NCBI RefSeq assembly: GCF_018260555.1
Contig: NZ_JAGLBB010000104.1
Span: 1 to 6,275 of the forward strand
Direction of reading: 5' to 3'
Source: Deinococcus sp.
GTDB lineage: Bacteria; Deinococcota; Deinococci; Deinococcales; Deinococcaceae
DNA length: 6,275 nt
How positions within the stretch are numbered: the first letter of the stretch is position 1; every line of letters begins with the position of its first letter. The notes under the pieces are model-generated. The model had not been told where the DNA came from. It searched no databases and saw nothing but the letters and a program-made list of their open reading frames with translations. Below, one piece after another: positions 4,825-6,275 of this stretch. Position numbers and translations under genes: made by a program.

Positions 4825-5253
4825 ATGCAGCTTACCGCCCGCAACATCACCCGCACCTGGGAAACCGTCACCGAGCACCGCCCCCACGGGGAACACTGGG
4901 GCGACACCCTGCACACCGTCACCCTGACGGCCGACCAGCACGGCAACGTCACCGCCCAGATTGACGGCCAGGACGCCGACCCCGCCGCCGCCGTGCGCGC
5001 CCTGCACTACGCCACCCGCGCGGAACTGGTCAGCGAGTACCGCGCCCCCACCCCGCCGCCCGTGATCGGCAAGGCCCGCGCGGCCCGCCTGCACCGCCTC
5101 ATGGGCCGCCTGGGGCTTCCCAGTGCCCAGCATTACGCCCTCGCGGCCGCCGCCCTGGGCGAGTGGGCACCGCTGCCCACTCTGGCCGACCTGACCGAAC
5201 CTGAAGCGCGTACCGTGTACACGCACCTGTGCCGCCTGTACCCCGCCGCCTGA
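4825..5253 (+). CDS. Hypothetical protein, first gene of the rightward operon
   Basis: 142 residues, ATG start with GAAGGAA six bases upstream. I do not recognise a named family. Residues 1-50 are rich in Thr and His and alternate in a beta-strand-like way (ITRTWETVTEHR, LHTVTLTADQHGNVTAQIDG), ending in an ...DPAAAVRALHYATR helix. Residues 80-140 (KARAARLHRLMGRLGLPSAQHYALAAAALGEWAPLPTLADLTEPEARTVYTHL) are helical, with the layout of the small C-terminal helical domains of some phage recombination or single-strand annealing proteins: a searching helix, 'LGL..HYALAAAALG', then 'LADLTEPEARTV'. That likeness is only by eye. It is the first gene after the strong promoter and is probably controlled by the adjacent repressor. 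No signal peptide or membrane segment is visible. Confidence 0.85.
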   Translation: MQLTARNITRTWETVTEHRPHGEHWGDTLHTVTLTADQHGNVTAQIDGQDADPAAAVRALHYATRAELVSEYRAPTPPPVIGKARAARLHRLMGRLGLPSAQHYALAAAALGEWAPLPTLADLTEPEARTVYTHLCRLYPAA

Positions 5254-5261
5254 GCACCCAC

Positions 5262-5281
5262 GGGGGGCCGCCGCGCCCCCC
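5262..5281 (+). promoter_or_regulatory. G/C hairpin between the first and second rightward genes
   Basis: GGGGGGC (5262-5268) pairs with GCCCCCC (5275-5281) around a 6-nt loop, a few bases before the GAGGA ribosome binding site of the next gene. It resembles the G/C hairpin at the primase start and may set relative expression or mRNA stability within the operon. Confidence 0.45.
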
Positions 5282-5293
5282 CCTGAGGACACC

Positions 5294-5485
5294 ATGACCG
5301 GAACCCACGAACAGACCGCCCGCGCCGCACAGCACGCCACCCTGACCCCCGCAGAGCGCCGCGCCGCACTCGCCCGCATCGAGGAACGCCGCGCCCAGCT
5401 CACGGCGGAACTTGACCAGCTCGCCGCGATTGAGGCCGGACACCGGGCAGCCCTCGCCCCCACCTGGCAGGATGACAACCTGTGA
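5294..5485 (+). CDS. Small coiled-coil-like protein, second gene of the rightward operon
   Basis: 63 residues, ATG start with a GAGGA ribosome binding site six bases upstream. The central part (LTPAERRAALARIEERRAQLTAELDQLAAIEAGHRAAL, about 17-54) is one long, highly charged Ala/Glu/Arg helix with hydrophobic residues at roughly heptad spacing, so it probably forms a coiled coil or an antiparallel helical hairpin. The end (APTWQDDNL) is acidic. There are no cysteines, catalytic motifs or membrane segments. Its stop overlaps the GTG of the next gene (GTGA), implying coupled translation and perhaps a joint complex. Small helical proteins like this are common in plasmid and phage early operons as adaptors or inhibitors; no specific function can be given. 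Confidence 0.8.
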   Translation: MTGTHEQTARAAQHATLTPAERRAALARIEERRAQLTAELDQLAAIEAGHRAALAPTWQDDNL

Positions 5486-5733
5486 CGCGCTGCGATAGCT
5501 GCGGCCAGGGCGGCGCGGTGCTGGTCAGCCGACCGGGCAGCCCGGAGCACCTGTGCGGCGCGTGCGAGTCCCGCGCGCAGATCGAGGAACGCGCCGCCGC
5601 TGACCTGCGCGCCCAGCTTGCGCACGTGCTGCGGGCATGGGCAGCCCGCTGGTCGGCCGACCTCACCCCGGCCAGCGTCAGCGCGGCCAGGGACACCGCC
5701 CTGCGGGGTGAAGCCGACCAGTTCACCGCGTAA
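5482..5733 (+). CDS. Small zinc-ribbon-like protein, third gene of the rightward operon
   Basis: 83 residues from a GTG start that overlaps the preceding stop (GTGA), with AGGA nine bases upstream. The N-terminus has two CxxC knuckles, CDSC (4-7) and CGAC (25-28), separated by 17 residues, which is the layout of a four-cysteine zinc ribbon. A helical segment follows (RAQIEERAAADLRAQLAHVLRAWAARW), similar in style to the coiled-coil gene just before it, then TPASVSAARDTALRGEADQFTA. The sequence resembles small zinc-finger proteins of phages and plasmids, many of which bind nucleic acid or another protein, but I cannot name a family. Two CTGGTCGGC motifs lie inside it, read as WSA and as ADQ. 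A strong hairpin terminator follows 14 bases after the stop. Confidence 0.85.
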   Translation: MTRCDSCGQGGAVLVSRPGSPEHLCGACESRAQIEERAAADLRAQLAHVLRAWAARWSADLTPASVSAARDTALRGEADQFTA

Positions 5734-5745
5734 CGATCCGTTACG
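5729..5745. other. Small dyad at the end of the rightward operon
   Basis: CGTAACG and CGTTACG (7-bp arms, 3-nt centre) span the stop codon of the zinc-ribbon gene, just before the main terminator stem. It could be a minor stem on either transcript. Confidence 0.4.
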
Positions 5746-5746
5746 G

Positions 5747-5787
5747 CCGCGCCGATCCTGTCACGGGGTCGGCGCGGTTCCTATTCC
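5747..5787. terminator. Hairpin terminator between convergent genes
   Basis: CCGCGCCGATCC (5747-5758) pairs with GGGTCGGCGCGG (5766-5777) over 12 bp with one G-U, around a 7-nt loop. It is followed rightward by TTCCTATT, a weak T-rich tail. It ends the three-gene rightward operon. Because the short leftward gene stops at 5781-5783, right beside the stem, the same hairpin may also act on transcripts from the other side. Confidence 0.75.
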
Positions 5788-5954
5788 AGTACGCCCTTGC
5801 GGATCAGGCTACTTACCGTGTTCGTGCTGACCGTCACGCGCGGCCCGGTGCGGGGCGTCAGGGCGTACCCGCCTCCCTGGTCGGCTGTGAGGACACCACC
5901 GGCGGCCAGGGCGTTTCCAGGGTCGCGTTGCGGTTGTTTCACACCAGAACGCAT
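5781..5954 (-). CDS. Short hypothetical protein with a winged-helix-like tail
   Basis: A leftward 57-residue reading frame, ATG at 5954 and TAG at 5783-5781. The translation reads as real protein: ALAAGGVLTADQGGGYALTP, then GPRVTVSTNTVSSLIRKGVLE. The pattern of a hydrophobic 'GGVLTADQGGGYALTP' strand pair followed by 'TVSSLIRKGVLE' is like the compact C-terminal ends of short winged-helix-type phage and plasmid proteins; that comparison is from memory. Codon use matches the neighbours (GC at third positions), and the frame ends exactly beside the shared terminator. There is no Shine-Dalgarno, so a leaderless start or an upstream start inside the array is possible. The start codon lies in the loop of a TTTCACAC/GTGTGAAA dyad. 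Transcription would come from the array side. Confidence 0.65.
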   Translation of the reverse strand: MRSGVKQPQRDPGNALAAGGVLTADQGGGYALTPRTGPRVTVSTNTVSSLIRKGVLE

Positions 5955-5964
5955 TAGTGTGAAA
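5937..5964. promoter_or_regulatory. Dyad over the start codon of the short leftward gene
   Basis: TTTCACAC (5937-5944) and GTGTGAAA (5957-5964) pair around a 12-nt centre that contains the start codon (5952-5954). It ends ten bases before the first GTGCCCC of the array and may be a diverged first unit, an operator, or a hairpin limiting translation. Its halves match those of array unit 7. Confidence 0.6.
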
Positions 5965-6005
5965 ACCGGCGCCGTGCCCCCACGCGTGCGCGGGCGCCCG
6001 CAGCC

Positions 6006-6026
6006 ATCTGATAACAGTTATCAGAC
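6006..6026. repeat. Array palindrome, unit 1
   Basis: A dyad with arms TCTGATAAC and GTTATCAGA around a central A. It matches unit 8 (179-199) except for its final base. Confidence 0.9.
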
Positions 6027-6060
6027 GTGCCCCCACGCGTGCGCGGGCGCGAGGGCAGAG

Positions 6061-6085
6061 CTCACTGTCAACGGTTGACAGTGAG
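6061..6085. repeat. Array palindrome, unit 2
   Basis: A 25-nt dyad with 12-nt arms CTCACTGTCAAC and GTTGACAGTGAG around a single G. The left flank AGAGCTCACTG is shared with unit 9, but the core differs on both sides of the axis, so symmetry is kept while sequence is not. Confidence 0.9.
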
Positions 6086-6114
6086 GTGCCCCCCACGCGT
6101 GCCCGGTGATTTCC

Positions 6115-6129
6115 CCGGTTTCAAACCGG
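6115..6129. repeat. Array palindrome, unit 3
   Basis: A 15-nt dyad with arms CCGGTTT and AAACCGG around a single C. The 11-mer TTCCCCGGTTT (6111-6121) also occurs in both arms of the large inverted repeat at the 3' end of the primase gene (1072-1082, and in reverse complement at 1111-1121). Confidence 0.85.
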
Positions 6130-6153
6130 ACAAGTGCCCCCCACGCGCCCTGC

Positions 6154-6174
6154 ATCTGGCGGAAACCGCCAGAT
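6154..6174. repeat. Array palindrome, unit 4
   Basis: A 21-nt dyad with 9-nt arms ATCTGGCGG and CCGCCAGAT around AAA. It has the ATCTG/CAGAT ends of units 6-8 with a GC-rich core. Confidence 0.9.
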
Positions 6175-6198
6175 AGTGCCCCCTACGCGTGCGCGGGC

Positions 6199-6275
6199 GC
6201 GAGTTCTGACGGGAAACCTCCCCAAAATTTTGGGGAGGTTGTGCCCCCACGCGAGCGCTCTATCTGTAAATCTTT
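6199..6275. repeat. Terminal redundancy, right copy (circle junction)
   Basis: This is an exact second copy of 1-77. It should be removed when the circle is closed. A real 77-bp direct repeat within a longer linear molecule is the alternative, but it is less likely because no gene is cut at either end. Confidence 0.9.

Larger units (their letters stand above)
5974..6198 (+). repeat. Palindrome-repeat array, left part (units 1-5)
   Basis: This is the first half of the array, continuous with position 1 across the circle junction. GTGCCCC unit starts lie at 5974, 6027, 6086, 6134 and 6176 (the next is 6241, equal to 43), giving spacings of 53, 59, 48, 42 and 65 bp. The GC-rich body ACGCGTGCGCGGGCGC is intact in units 1, 2 and 5 and shortened in units 3 and 4. 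Every unit carries a dyad before the next GTGCCCC. Unit 1 has almost the same palindrome and flank as unit 8 at 179-199. Unit 2 shares its flank GGCAGAGCTCACTG with unit 9 but has a different palindrome. Confidence 0.85.

Noticed and set aside
4887..5726. Leftward open frames opposite the three-gene rightward operon
   Set aside because: They are antisense to genes with promoter, ribosome binding sites, 4-nt overlap and a terminator, and their translations are compositionally biased without motifs.

Overview
The window looks like one complete small circular replicon. The first 77 bases (1-77) are repeated exactly as the last 77 (6199-6275), so the sequence closes into a circle of 6198 bp. It is GC-rich, with tightly packed genes, 4-nt start/stop overlaps and frequent GTG starts. 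I see no integrase, relaxase, transposase, rRNA, tRNA or phage structural gene. The best description is a small cryptic theta-type plasmid or phage-satellite-like element that carries its own primase-helicase. A Deinococcus-like or similar high-GC host is my guess from protein style and codon use; the sequence does not prove it.

Layout around the circle. (1) A leftward replication operon (3780 to 639) holds a small excisionase-type HTH protein, a large fusion of primase-polymerase and superfamily 3 helicase, and a small cysteine-containing protein with a TubC-docking-like N-terminus. Both junctions are 4-nt overlaps. (2) Upstream, also leftward, is a control pair (4693 to 3958): a Cro/CI-type HTH repressor and a winged-helix-like DNA-binding protein. 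(3) A strong sigma70-type promoter (TTGACA, 17 nt, TAGTAT; 4722-4750) overlaps small inverted repeats and drives rightward transcription of three small genes of unknown function (4825 to 5733). It diverges from the repressor gene, so this looks like a repressor-controlled switch. (4) The rightward operon ends at a hairpin terminator (5747-5787) that it shares, convergently, with a short 57-codon leftward gene (5781-5954).

The rest, 5955 through the junction to 638 (about 880 bp, some 14% of the circle), is an unusual non-coding region. It holds a tandem array of about 12 GC-rich repeat units beginning GTGCCCCC(C)ACGCG. Most carry a short, near-perfect palindrome. The palindromes mostly differ from one another in sequence but keep their dyad symmetry and often their 21-nt length. 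After the array come two large GC-rich hairpins (413-507 and 505-542). I take this region as the likely origin or maintenance locus.

Two further signals cross the gene boundaries. The 3' end of the primase gene contains two inverted triplets of GGTGAC at 9-bp spacing, folding into an imperfect hairpin with arms of about 42 nt. A 9-mer, CTGGTCGGC, occurs 16 times in the circle, on both strands, in several reading frames and in non-coding DNA.
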